Source: Bacillota bacterium
Lineage (GTDB): Bacteria; Bacillota; Bacilli; Paenibacillales; UBA4045
Length of the DNA stretch: 64,000 nucleotides
NCBI GenBank assembly: GCA_023441055.1
Contig: JAEZQY010000029.1
Span: forward strand, 248,001 to 312,000
Direction: 5' to 3'
Shown: positions 8,148 to 16,606 of the stretch, piece by piece
Layout of the letters: every line of letters starts with the position of its first letter
How positions within the stretch are numbered: the stretch's first letter is position 1
Program-made: the position numbers and the translations under genes
The notes under the pieces: model-generated
Databases searched by the model: none
What the model saw: the letters and a program-made list of their open reading frames with translations, nothing else
What the model was told of the DNA's origin: nothing

Positions 8148-9746
8148 CTAATGACCATTAGCGTTGAGATGCTTAAGCAGATTGCTATTAAGGAGCTCCG
8201 ACTTCATGATGTTCTCGTATTCGTCAGGATGGGCTTGAGTGTAATCATATGGACTGGAGGAATGGCCAGGCGAAGACAGGATACGCTCAATCTCCTCATG
8301 CACATACTCTAAAGCGTCTATTCGATCAATAAGATCGATAAGCGTGCTGCTATTTTCCGCGTACTTTCGCACGTCCCCTCCTGCCCATTGCTCAGCCATC
8401 TCTCTTGTATACGAATAAGCAGACAGAGCTCCATCCCGTTCATTCGTAATTGTGCTTGTAATAGAATCGACATTATCAATTAAGCTGAATAACAGGATAC
8501 TTCTTGCGAATAGAGCGTCTCTGAGGTGCGCTTCTGCAAGAGCATCCTCCATGTCCCCGGCTTCATCGGGCTCTGCATAATTTATCGTAATGCCATACGG
8601 AGGGGCCGTAGTATGCAGCTCCACTGTCTTACGTTGAATGGTTAACGAATCGGACACGATGTCAATGAGCGTAACAACCTTACTGTTATTTCCTACATAG
8701 GGCGTCTTATAATTGATTAGCGCATCTACGTTGTACTTGTTATTTTGTTCTGTGCTAGATAGAGGCTTCTGGTCGTTCTGGTCCTTAAGCGGGTTTGCTA
8801 TCAGCAAAACGAACAGCGCTGCAACGACTGCGATAGCGAGGATACTCACCCAGAATGCAGGTTTCCTATAGGTAAGAATGTTCTTAATTCTGGCCTTGAT
8901 ATGGCTCTCACCAAAGCCGAGCGGGCTTCCAACTAACAACTTGCTCCGCTTAACGGCTAGGGCAAGCAAAGCGTTCGAATACCCACCCTTACGATCAACG
9001 CCCAGCTCCTTCAGCGCACGCTCGTCGCAGGACATCTCCATGTCTTTGCTCATTAAGGCGAAGGATACCCACATCACAGGATTAAACCAATGGACGATCA
9101 CAACTAAGAAAGCAAGCGGCTTGATTACATAGTCCCATCTTCGAATATGGGTTTGTTCATGGGCGAGAATGTAAGATAACTGTTCCTCAGGAATGTTCAG
9201 CGGCACGTAAATTCTAGGCTTGAAGAAGCCGCATACAAAGGGCTGATCAATCTGGTCCGATTCGAAAATATGATCGCGGATCCTTGTAGCTGTGCTAACC
9301 TTCCGCATCACCTTGAGGTATGACCATACACTGTAGACAATGAGCACAACCATACCCACTACCCACATCGCGCTGATCACCGACATCATAATCTGCATCG
9401 GATTCACACTCATGATCGGTTTTGCGGCAGGCAGCAGACTGCTGACGGATTGGCTAATACTGCGCACACCAAGATCAACGATTGGACTCTTCATCATGTC
9501 TATGTCATAGGGCAGATAGATTAAGGCGGCTGAGTCGCCCTGCTCGCTTGACTTGAACAAACTTAGGAAGCTGAACGATGAGCTGAAGGAAACGGGAATA
9601 ACCAGCCTAATGAACACGGCAGCCCAGAGTACGTACGAGAAGATCCTTGGCAGCCCAGTCAGAAATAAGCGAATAACGATCACACCAAGCGCAACATAGG
9701 TCGCGGTTACACTCATGTTGAAAATAGTAGTGAATAGTGAGCTCAT
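8148..9746 (-). CDS. BlaR1/MecR1-like M56 membrane metallopeptidase with DUF4825-like C-terminus
   Basis: 532 residues. Three N-terminal hydrophobic segments are followed by an M56 zinc peptidase domain with HEXXH-type motif AHEQTHIRRWDY (about 195-205), then a fourth helix (about 297-320). The extracellular C-terminal part does not look like the penicillin-binding sensor of true BlaR1; its YVGNNSKVVTLID stretch resembles DUF4825. The gene follows blaI with a 4-base overlap. By analogy, an outside signal activates the peptidase, which removes the BlaI-type repressor. The inducer is probably not a beta-lactam, given the different sensor. No resistance gene is adjacent. Confidence 0.87.
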   Translation of the reverse strand: MSSLFTTIFNMSVTATYVALGVIVIRLFLTGLPRIFSYVLWAAVFIRLVIPVSFSSSFSFLSLFKSSEQGDSAALIYLPYDIDMMKSPIVDLGVRSISQSVSSLLPAAKPIMSVNPMQIMMSVISAMWVVGMVVLIVYSVWSYLKVMRKVSTATRIRDHIFESDQIDQPFVCGFFKPRIYVPLNIPEEQLSYILAHEQTHIRRWDYVIKPLAFLVVIVHWFNPVMWVSFALMSKDMEMSCDERALKELGVDRKGGYSNALLALAVKRSKLLVGSPLGFGESHIKARIKNILTYRKPAFWVSILAIAVVAALFVLLIANPLKDQNDQKPLSSTEQNNKYNVDALINYKTPYVGNNSKVVTLIDIVSDSLTIQRKTVELHTTAPPYGITINYAEPDEAGDMEDALAEAHLRDALFARSILLFSLIDNVDSITSTITNERDGALSAYSYTREMAEQWAGGDVRKYAENSSTLIDLIDRIDALEYVHEEIERILSSPGHSSSPYDYTQAHPDEYENIMKSELLNSNLLKHLNANGH

Positions 9747-10102
9747 CGTGTTGCCTCATCTATGATGCTCTGAAGCTCCTTGGCCTCTTGTTCCGTTAAC
9801 TTCTTACCGCCTAAGAATGCCGTTAAAAATTGGGGAAGCGATCCGCCGAAGGCCTTATCGACGATGGCGCGGCTCTCCAGCTTCTGAGTGTCCTCGCGCT
9901 TGAGTATAGAAGTTACAACAGCTTCTTCATTGCGAAGCATCCCCTTCTCACCCAGTTTGCGCAGCATCGTATAAGTCGTGGACTTCTTCCATCCAAGTTC
10001 CTCTAGGCACAGTCGAACAAGCTCCGTAGAATTAACCGGCTCATGCTGCCAAATGATGCTCATAACCTTATATTCCGCATCGAATAGTTTATAGGTTTCC
10101 AT
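9743..10102 (-). CDS. BlaI/MecI/CopY family repressor
   Basis: 119 residues, near the usual 120-130. The winged helix is at about 5-75 (LFDAEYKVMSIIWQHEPVNS, then KKSTTYTMLRKLGEKGML), followed by the C-terminal dimerisation helices (FGGSLPQFLTAFLGGKKLT). It overlaps the M56 peptidase gene by 4 bases, the standard two-gene sensor/repressor arrangement. A 17-bp-arm palindrome covers its ribosome-binding site and upstream region (10107-10152), so autorepression is likely. Confidence 0.9.
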   Translation of the reverse strand: METYKLFDAEYKVMSIIWQHEPVNSTELVRLCLEELGWKKSTTYTMLRKLGEKGMLRNEEAVVTSILKREDTQKLESRAIVDKAFGGSLPQFLTAFLGGKKLTEQEAKELQSIIDEATR

Positions 10103-10106
10103 ATAA

Positions 10107-10152
10107 AAACTCCTCTCTAAGGTTTATTCGAGTAGACCTTAGAGAGGAGTTT
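10107..10152. promoter_or_regulatory. Perfect palindrome upstream of blaI-like gene (operator and/or RNA hairpin)
   Basis: 17-base arms AAACTCCTCTCTAAGGT (10107-10123) and its exact reverse complement (10136-10152), 12-base spacer. The inner ends give TAAACCTT/TAGACCTT half-sites, and a third TAAACCTT lies just outside near 10159-10166. In the transcript the near arm contains the GAGAGGAG ribosome site, so the folded hairpin would hide it. Confidence 0.7.
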
Positions 10153-10226
10153 ATCGCAGTAAACCTTGTTTGTCAATCTGATTCGAATCTCTTGCTAGGC
10201 GAGTGATAAGCGGATTCAGATAGCTT

Positions 10227-11567
10227 TTAGACTAACTTATGTTCTAGAATAAAATCCTTTAATATATCGTGTAGATTTGGATTTCCGACTTCGTCCAAGT
10301 CGTAGTGTACACGGGTATACGGCTTATTAATGGTTATAACACGCGATAAATCAATCGGTGTCCCAATAATCACTGCATCGCAATCCGTCTTGTTAATCGT
10401 TTCCTCAAGATCTCTCAACTGCTGTTCACCGTACCCCATCGCTGGGAGCACATTGCCAATATGCTTATATTTTTTGAATGTATCGGCTAATGTTCCTACT
10501 GCGAATGGACGCGGGTCAATAATTTCCTTCGCGCCTAAACGTTCCGCCGCAACCGTACCTGCCCCAAGCTTCATCTCTCCATGTGTCAGCGTCGGGCCGT
10601 CTTCAACGACTAATACGCGTTTCCCAATGACGCTGTCCGGTTGGTCAACCGTAATCTTGGATTCAGCTTTTATGATCGTACTATTTGGATTAGCGAATGT
10701 TATATTATTTTCTACAATTCGAACGGCTTCCTCCGATGCGCTATCTATTTTATTAATGATCGCCACATCGGTTGTTCTTAGACAAACTTCTCCAGGATAA
10801 TATTTCAGTTCATGGCCTGGTCGATGTGGATCCAAGACCGTAACAGCTAAGTCAGGCTCGAAGAAAGAGAAATCATTATTTCCCCCATCCCACAGGATTA
10901 CATCACAACCGTCTGGGTCATTCTCAGCCGCCGCCAATATATCCGCATAATCAACACCGGCATACACAATATTGCCCCGCGCCACATGCGGTTCATATTC
11001 TTCCATTTCTTCAATTGTGCAATTATGTTTTTTTAGATCCTCTACTGTCGCAAATCGCTGAACGCGCTGCGCATTTAAGTCACCGTAAGGCATCGGATGT
11101 CTGACGGCAATGACCTTTAAGTTGTACGCCAACAGCGTTTCAATGATTTTCCTTGACGTTTGGCTTTTGCCGGTTCCGGTTCGCACAGCGCACACAGAAA
11201 TAACGGGTTTGTTGCTCTTTAGCATTGTGCTTTTCGGGCCTAGCAAGGTGAAATTAGCACCCGCAGCATTCACAATTGCGCCTACTCCCATTACATCTTC
11301 GTAACTGGCATCACTGTAAGCAAAGATGCATTCATTTACTTCCAGCCCTTTGATCAGCTCGGGTAGTTGATCCTGTGAATAAATGGGGATACCTTCCGGG
11401 TAAAGCTCACCCGCTAGCTCGGTTGGATATTTGCGCCCGTCAATATCTGGAATTTGCGTTGCAGTAAACGCGACAACCTTGTAAGCTTCGTTATTTCTAT
11501 AATACGTATTGAAATTGTGAAAATCTCTTCCCGCTGCGCCAATAATAATTATGTTTTTTCGTTTCAT
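10227..11567 (-). CDS. P-loop protein annotated as cyclic 2,3-diphosphoglycerate synthase family
   Basis: About 446 residues. An N-terminal Rossmann-like region (IIIIGAAGRDFHNFNTYYRN) precedes a P-loop NTPase core with Walker A RTGTGKSQTS (about 135-145) and a CDVILWDGGNND segment. This pattern matches the family named after the archaeal cyclic 2,3-diphosphoglycerate synthetase. In bacteria, where that metabolite is not established, the real role is unknown. The ATG at 11567 is preferred: AGGAGAG lies six bases upstream, whereas an ATG at 11585 overlaps that site. No partner gene is adjacent. Confidence 0.8.
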   Translation of the reverse strand: MKRKNIIIIGAAGRDFHNFNTYYRNNEAYKVVAFTATQIPDIDGRKYPTELAGELYPEGIPIYSQDQLPELIKGLEVNECIFAYSDASYEDVMGVGAIVNAAGANFTLLGPKSTMLKSNKPVISVCAVRTGTGKSQTSRKIIETLLAYNLKVIAVRHPMPYGDLNAQRVQRFATVEDLKKHNCTIEEMEEYEPHVARGNIVYAGVDYADILAAAENDPDGCDVILWDGGNNDFSFFEPDLAVTVLDPHRPGHELKYYPGEVCLRTTDVAIINKIDSASEEAVRIVENNITFANPNSTIIKAESKITVDQPDSVIGKRVLVVEDGPTLTHGEMKLGAGTVAAERLGAKEIIDPRPFAVGTLADTFKKYKHIGNVLPAMGYGEQQLRDLEETINKTDCDAVIIGTPIDLSRVITINKPYTRVHYDLDEVGNPNLHDILKDFILEHKLV

Positions 11568-11658
11568 AGCACTCTCTCCTAACATTAGTTCACGATATTC
11601 TTAGGATACTATAACATGCATCTACTTACCATTCTACATAGAATAAAAGTCGTATCAT

Positions 11659-11790
11659 TCATCCATCCTGTCCCACCGGTTCTACCGTTATTTTTTCATT
11701 CATTGATGTGTTATTCTCTTCACTACAAGCTGTCAGTATTATTAATAAAGGAATAATACATGCAACTGTGTGCATGTTCAGCAATTTCAT
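11659..11790 (-). CDS. Very short lipoprotein (43 residues)
   Basis: A 43-codon frame with a clear signal-peptidase II pattern: Lys near the start, a hydrophobic stretch CIIPLLIILTAC ending in the lipobox LTAC (Cys22), then a 21-residue polar tail (SEENNTSMNEK...). AAAGGAG lies eight bases before the ATG. After processing only about 22 residues would remain on the membrane. It may be a genuine tiny lipoprotein or a lipoprotein gene cut short by an early stop. It follows the heme monooxygenase-like gene in the same direction, with a hairpin between. Confidence 0.55.
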   Translation of the reverse strand: MKLLNMHTVACIIPLLIILTACSEENNTSMNEKITVEPVGQDG

Positions 11791-11835
11791 CCTTATTGCT
11801 CCTTTCTCTTTACCGGTATCAACCTGAAGAAACCA

Positions 11836-11853
11836 TCAGGAGAAGTCTCCTGA
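11836..11853 (-). terminator. Weak hairpin between monooxygenase and lipoprotein genes
   Basis: TCAGGAGA-AG-TCTCCTGA, followed on the minus strand by TGGTTTCTTC. The stem is perfect but the T-tract is interrupted, so partial read-through into the lipoprotein gene is possible. Confidence 0.4.
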
Positions 11854-11878
11854 CGGTCCTGAATCTGGGGAGCTTTAA

Positions 11879-12199
11879 CTATTTTACAGCTGCTACTTCA
11901 TACGTTATAATTTCGCTCCCAAGAATCGGAGACTCCTTGTTAGCCTCCTCTGAGCCCGGTTCTGGGCGTTGATGTGCCGACTTAAAGGCATCGCTATTCC
12001 TCCAGGCTGTAAATGAATCGATGGTTTCCCAGTACATATTTACATTTAACTCATCATAATCAGACAGGTTTTGTGTCAACAATACTTCCACTTTGACAAA
12101 CCCTTCAGCAGTATCCAGCGGTCCTGGTGCTGTAAAACCTGGGGCCATTACCGCACCCATTCCCTTTTTCACTTTAATTCTGTTCGTCACTACGATCAT
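11879..12199 (-). CDS. Heme-degrading monooxygenase-like (HmoA/IsdG, ABM fold) protein
   Basis: About 106 residues of the antibiotic biosynthesis monooxygenase (dimeric ferredoxin-like) fold. The opening MIVVTNRIKVKKGMG and the middle NVNMYWETIDSFTAWRNSDA resemble Bacillus HmoA-type enzymes that open heme to release iron. The Asn near the N-terminus (VVTNRI) corresponds to the catalytic Asn of that group. The start at 12199 is chosen because AAGGAG lies eight bases upstream. Iron regulation is not visible here, so heme degradation is inferred from family only. Confidence 0.7.
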   Translation of the reverse strand: MIVVTNRIKVKKGMGAVMAPGFTAPGPLDTAEGFVKVEVLLTQNLSDYDELNVNMYWETIDSFTAWRNSDAFKSAHQRPEPGSEEANKESPILGSEIITYEVAAVK

Positions 12200-12299
12200 C
12201 CTAACCATCTCCTTATTAATCATTCCATCTCAATATCTCCAAGACATGCAGGAGCCATTCGTATTGCTCCTGTTTATGCTTTTGTTGATACGCTTATTG

Positions 12300-12650
12300 T
12301 TACAGCAATTTATCGGTATTGTATTTGGCCCCATGCTTGTTAGCAATGTAGGTTTCATAAATTTCACGATCCACGGGGTCCTCTACAATGCACACCTCTA
12401 TCCGCGCCACTTCATCCCGATGATTCTTGACTGGTGATACTGTATCCTCAAAATGCTTCTTAATCCGCTGCCGCAATTTACGGGCTTTGCCTACAAACAG
12501 CAATTCATTCTTGCCGTTATAGAACATGAAAATGCCGCCCTTTTCCCTAGTGATCAGGTGGAAATCTGTAAAGCCATAGATGTGACTCAATTCGGGTTCC
12601 TTTTGCTTGTATATGATTACTTCTGGTGTTGGAATGCTAATCGTTATCAA
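12300..12650 (-). CDS. GIY-YIG domain nuclease-like protein
   Basis: 116 residues with a UvrC-type GIY-YIG domain: GGIFMFYNGKNELLFVGKA gives the GIY and YIG strands in variant form (GIF ... FVG), followed by the KLRQRIKKHFED helix with the conserved Arg, and Glu in REIYETYIANKHGAKYN near the C-terminus. It starts with TTG at 12650, preceded by GAGGACG nine bases upstream. Stand-alone proteins of this type may be nicking nucleases; the substrate is unknown. Confidence 0.75.
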   Translation of the reverse strand: MITISIPTPEVIIYKQKEPELSHIYGFTDFHLITREKGGIFMFYNGKNELLFVGKARKLRQRIKKHFEDTVSPVKNHRDEVARIEVCIVEDPVDREIYETYIANKHGAKYNTDKLL

Positions 12651-12734
12651 GTTTAACCACGTCCTCTTCTCATCATTAAGATAGTATATACCAAGATGGA
12701 CACCAAAAATAGGTTGATCGATAATAGAACTTGC

Positions 12735-14081
12735 TCAAAGCCTTTTCTTCTCGTGCATCGTGATATAGAGCATGCCAGGAAACAACACCACAGCAACGAC
12801 CACCAACACAATCGTCATCGCGCTCATATTCCCTACGTTCATTCCTGTAGCAAACGCCACACCGTATATACTTGATGCAAGTATATTCCCAATAAATCTC
12901 GATGTCATAAGCAGTCCAGACGCAATCCCACTTTCCGAAACATGAATATACTTATACAACAAATTTTGCAGTCCGATATTCTGGATTCCATTGCTAATCC
13001 CCATAACAGCAAGAATGATACCAAGCCAAACTAAAGCAGAATGATCTCTAATCGTAAATAACAAGGTCACCCCGACTAATCCAAGAACAGCACTTACCAT
13101 TAACGGAATTCGAAATCCATACCGCTCGATTGATCGAGTCGCAATAGGCGTCGTAATCATGGCAAATATCGAAATGCATAACATCACAATCCCCGCTGTT
13201 TGGGGGCTTGTGCCTAACGATCTTTGCATGAATGTTGGAAAGCTTAGCAGTATTGAAAAAAAGAGGACCGTTGATAAAATATACTGACCATAAATCAAGG
13301 CTACATTCGGGTTTTTACGAAAGAAATTCACATCGATGAAAGGCTCGGCCTTTCTTTTCTCATACATGTAGAACATGACGCTTAGTATTAATGCAACAAT
13401 CAGAGTTAAAAATTGAACACCTTGTTCTAGTCCAAGTAAAAAGACCATCCAAGATGTGATAAAAGAACTGAATAAAAGGATGCCAAGCCTGTCCATTTTA
13501 TGGGATTGCTCCGTACCCTTCCTATCTTTCGGAATGAATAGGCTCGCTAAAGTAATTCCCATCGCTAAGATCGGTAAGTTTACATAAAAAATAACCGGCC
13601 ATCCTCCGAACGCAATGAGCATGCCGCCAATAGTCGGTCCGAATGCCGCAGATGTTGTTGCAAAAACAGCTAATGTCCCAATCACACGGTTTTGATTCTG
13701 CTGAATGGTATTGCGGATAATCCCAACACCTGCGGGAAAAAGCGCTGACGTACCAATCGCTTGGATGCCACGCATCGAAAGTAACACAAGTAGGTTTGGA
13801 GATAATGGAGCTAGAATGGAGGATACGACAACAAGCGAAAGACCGACTAAAAAAATCAATTTCCTTCCGTACACGTCACTCCATTTTCCAATCAACGGCG
13901 TAAAAATTGCACTAATCATAAAATAAGACGCAATAAGCCAGGAGATACTTGTTGAGCTCAGTTGGAAATCATTTTGAATGGAGGGTAACGCCACGGTAAT
14001 CATCGTTGTATTTAATGGATTAAGGATCGTGCCCAATGCGACAGCTAGTATGATAAGCTTTTCTCTTTTGTCCACAGTCAT
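12735..14081 (-). CDS. MFS transporter, DHA2-like drug efflux family
   Basis: 448 residues with about 12-14 hydrophobic segments. It opens with LAVALGTILNPLNTTMITVA, close to motif D1 of DHA2 drug:H+ antiporters, followed by the loop motif A region GKWSDVYGRKLIFLVG. The protein exports small molecules across the cytoplasmic membrane using proton motive force; its substrate is unknown. A GAGGAG site precedes the ATG. It is monocistronic. The 322 bases upstream (14082-14403) hold no intact gene, only two relics described separately. Confidence 0.9.
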   Translation of the reverse strand: MTVDKREKLIILAVALGTILNPLNTTMITVALPSIQNDFQLSSTSISWLIASYFMISAIFTPLIGKWSDVYGRKLIFLVGLSLVVVSSILAPLSPNLLVLLSMRGIQAIGTSALFPAGVGIIRNTIQQNQNRVIGTLAVFATTSAAFGPTIGGMLIAFGGWPVIFYVNLPILAMGITLASLFIPKDRKGTEQSHKMDRLGILLFSSFITSWMVFLLGLEQGVQFLTLIVALILSVMFYMYEKRKAEPFIDVNFFRKNPNVALIYGQYILSTVLFFSILLSFPTFMQRSLGTSPQTAGIVMLCISIFAMITTPIATRSIERYGFRIPLMVSAVLGLVGVTLLFTIRDHSALVWLGIILAVMGISNGIQNIGLQNLLYKYIHVSESGIASGLLMTSRFIGNILASSIYGVAFATGMNVGNMSAMTIVLVVVAVVLFPGMLYITMHEKKRL

Positions 14082-14174
14082 TCAGATGTCTCCTCTAGAG
14101 GTGCTGACCTTCATCTTAGCACAACATGACTGTTTCAACATTTGTAAGATCGCTAGGCACGATTCCCCATAAGG

Positions 14175-14195
14175 TGTCTTCAACTGCGGGTTAAG
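14175..14195 (-). repeat. 21-base relic identical to an SLH-gene 3' end at 36323-36343
   Basis: The 21 bases are identical to those encoding NPQLKTL-type residues at the end of the SLH fragment at 36266-36580. Here they sit outside any credible gene. A chance match of this length in 64 kb is very unlikely, so this looks like debris from an SLH gene. Confidence 0.5.
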
Positions 14196-14211
14196 GGGTT
14201 TACCCATGATA

Positions 14212-14348
14212 TCACTGCGTAAATATGAATTTCTCTGTAATACTAGCTACCTTACCATCTTTCGCTTCAATAAAGAATGCGTAGAAAATATCAATAACCC
14301 AGACTTCTTTTTACTTTTGTCCATCATTAAATAAACTCGCTTTCTCAT
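14212..14348 (-). pseudogene. Frameshifted NTF2/SnoaL-like gene remnant
   Basis: Two minus-strand frames join into one plausible protein end. MRKRVYLMMDKSK (from ATG at 14348) continues, after a one-base shift, into EVWVIDIFYAFFIEAKDG and KVASITEKFIFTQ, then a stop at 14212-14214. The pattern hydrophobic strand, acid-rich turn with DGKV, hydrophobic strand fits the C-terminus of NTF2-like/SnoaL-like proteins. The rest is missing and the frame is broken, so it is probably dead. It is the main content of the 322-base gap 14082-14403. Confidence 0.4.
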
Positions 14349-14403
14349 ATCAAACGCCCCTTTCTTCGATCCCTCCAATGCATCTTCGGCTGGACTTGTG
14401 CAC

Positions 14404-15120
14404 TTACACCTTGAAGCGATATCCCGCTCCCCATACGGTCTCTATAAACTGATGCCGCGACGGTTCCTTCTGGATCTTGTCCCGGATCTTGCCTACATGG
14501 ACCGTGACTGTGGCGGTATCGCCATAGTTGTCGATTCCCCAGACCCTATCCAGCAGCGCCTCCTTAGAGAATACCCGATCCGGGTTTTCCGCGAGGAACA
14601 GCAGCAGATCGAATTCCTTCGTTGTCATTGTAACCTCCGTCCCGCGCACCGTCACTCGTCTTGCATCGACCTGGATCGTGAGCTCACGAATGTTCAGCTC
14701 GCGCGACTTCCGAGCATGCGAAGAACCAGTGCCTGCCGCGACACCGGTCAATCGATCATACCGTTCTAGGTGAGCCTTCACACGCGCCACGAGCTCCGTG
14801 GGACTGAACGGCTTGGTCACATAATCGTCTGCCCCTAGACCGAGGCCTCGGATCTTGTCAATATCCTCCTTCCGGGCAGATACCATGAGCACCGGAATAA
14901 ATGTCGTCTCTCGGATCCGCCGCAATAGATCAAAGCCGTCCATGCCCGGCAGCATAACGTCCAGAATGATCAGATCGTATTCTTGCTCAAGCGCCTCCTC
15001 AAGCGCCTGACGACCGTCTGCCCGAAGGGTAACCTCATAACCATTCACCTCGAGAAAGTCCCGCTCCAGCTCGGCGATCGCTTGATCGTCCTCGACGATT
15101 AATACTTTGCGCTTCGACAT
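14404..15120 (-). CDS. OmpR-family response regulator
   Basis: 238 residues: a receiver domain (about 1-120; acidic EDD at the start, phospho-acceptor Asp in LIILDVMLPGMDG, Lys in VTKPFSP) and an OmpR-type winged helix (about 140-238; GDTATVTVHVGKIRDKIQ). It is the last gene of a five-gene operon: secreted protein, ABC ATPase, ABC permease, histidine kinase and this regulator. It probably controls that operon in response to the kinase encoded one base upstream. Confidence 0.93.
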   Translation of the reverse strand: MSKRKVLIVEDDQAIAELERDFLEVNGYEVTLRADGRQALEEALEQEYDLIILDVMLPGMDGFDLLRRIRETTFIPVLMVSARKEDIDKIRGLGLGADDYVTKPFSPTELVARVKAHLERYDRLTGVAAGTGSSHARKSRELNIRELTIQVDARRVTVRGTEVTMTTKEFDLLLFLAENPDRVFSKEALLDRVWGIDNYGDTATVTVHVGKIRDKIQKEPSRHQFIETVWGAGYRFKV

Positions 15121-15121
15121 C

Positions 15122-16603
15122 TCACGCTCTCCCCGCTTCCTTGCTATCCCGTTTCATCGGAATGCTAATCATCACCGTCATGGATTGGCCCAGCTCGCTT
15201 CTCGCATGGATCGTTCCGCCATGATTAGCAATAATCTGCTTCACGATAGCAAGTCCTAACCCAGAGCCAGCCACGTCCTGATTCCGGTTCGCATCCCCCC
15301 GATAAAAACGATCGAAGATTCTCTCCAGTTCGGCCGGTTCCATCCCGGGTCCGTTATCCGTAACCGAGAATACCCAATTATCCGACTGCCGCCCGATGTG
15401 CACGTGGATATGGGGCTCCTGCTTATCCATGAATTTTATCGAATTGCCGACGAGGTTCTGCATAACACGCTTCATCTTCTGGCTATCCATCGTCACTACA
15501 TCCTCTTGCCCTGCCTCATATTCGCACGTTAGCCGCACACCCGCGCGCTCGCACTCCATCTGGAGCTCGCCCACCGTCTGACGATAGAACGACTCGAGGG
15601 ACACCGTCTCCAGGTAGAAGTGTTCCTGCTCGAGATCCAGCTTCGACAATAAGAACAGATCGTCGATCATCCGGTCCATATCAAGCGTCTTCGTATAGAT
15701 GACGTCGATATACTTCTTCAGCTTCTCCGGATCGTTTGCAACGCCTACCTGAATCCCCTCGACATAACCCTTAATCGAGGTCAGCGGCGTCTTCAAATCA
15801 TGCGAAATATTCGAGATTAACTCCTTGCGGTTCTCCTCCAACGCCAGCTGAACCTCGATCGATCGCTGCAATTCGCTGCGCATCTTCTCATACGAGCGAA
15901 TGACGCTTCCCACTTCGTTGCCCACCTTGGATTCCAGTCGGAAGTTCAAGTCCCCTTCGGCGATGCGCAGGGAGCCCTGTTCGAGCTGTCGCAGCGGCCT
16001 AACGATATCCCTTGTCGTGATCCAGAGCAGTGGGCCGAGAATGATACCGACGAGTATCGCGATGACAAGCAGCACGAACAACTTGAATTTGTTTGTCTTG
16101 GACTCTGCCATCGTCATGTCGGCCACCAGATAATACGTCAATGGATCGTCGATGCCAGGGAAATCGTAGGCTACCGACAGCAAGTCGCGTTCTTCCCACG
16201 TGCTTACTACGAACACGCCGTCTTCTTCCGGCCCAGCAGCGGCAACATCCTGCCGCAGTTGCCTTAAGAACGCCTCCCCTTCGCTGAGCTCACCGTAGCT
16301 TACCCAGTGCTCGCCTTGCCTGACGACAAGGAAGCCCCCGAACGGCTGCAGCCGTTCCCCAATAGAATCCGCGAATTCGGGGGACGTCAGCTCCTCATGA
16401 GCGTACCGCTCCGCATAACGCAGGTCCACGAACAGGTCGATGCCCCGGGAGAATGCTTCATGCGGGGATTGATCCTTCACGATACCGCTTACGAGATACG
16501 AGAGAACCCCTGTGACAATACCGATTCCAGTCAGCGCAACGATAATCGCCGTCAGTATAATGCCCATGAGATACGTTAGAATAAGCTTCAATCGAATCGA
16601 CAT
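15122..16603 (-). CDS. Sensor histidine kinase (HAMP, HisKA, HATPase)
   Basis: 493 residues. TM1 is at about 8-38, an extracytoplasmic region of roughly 140 residues follows, then TM2 (about 175-200), HAMP, HisKA with the phospho-accepting His in NISHDLKTPLTSIKGYV, and an ATPase with N box (QNLVGNSIKF), GPGM and GSGLGLAIV. Its stop abuts the regulator start (one-base gap), giving translational coupling. Association with an ABC exporter resembles Firmicute envelope-stress or peptide-sensing modules, but this exporter is not the BceAB type. Confidence 0.93.
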   Translation of the reverse strand: MSIRLKLILTYLMGIILTAIIVALTGIGIVTGVLSYLVSGIVKDQSPHEAFSRGIDLFVDLRYAERYAHEELTSPEFADSIGERLQPFGGFLVVRQGEHWVSYGELSEGEAFLRQLRQDVAAAGPEEDGVFVVSTWEERDLLSVAYDFPGIDDPLTYYLVADMTMAESKTNKFKLFVLLVIAILVGIILGPLLWITTRDIVRPLRQLEQGSLRIAEGDLNFRLESKVGNEVGSVIRSYEKMRSELQRSIEVQLALEENRKELISNISHDLKTPLTSIKGYVEGIQVGVANDPEKLKKYIDVIYTKTLDMDRMIDDLFLLSKLDLEQEHFYLETVSLESFYRQTVGELQMECERAGVRLTCEYEAGQEDVVTMDSQKMKRVMQNLVGNSIKFMDKQEPHIHVHIGRQSDNWVFSVTDNGPGMEPAELERIFDRFYRGDANRNQDVAGSGLGLAIVKQIIANHGGTIHARSELGQSMTVMISIPMKRDSKEAGRA

Positions 16604-16606
16604 ACA

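Noticed and set aside
8148..10102. Beta-lactam sensing blaR1-blaI resistance locus
   Set aside because: The M56 protein lacks the penicillin-binding sensor motifs at its C-terminus and there is no beta-lactamase gene beside it; the truncated hydrolase at 1-755 is far away and incomplete.
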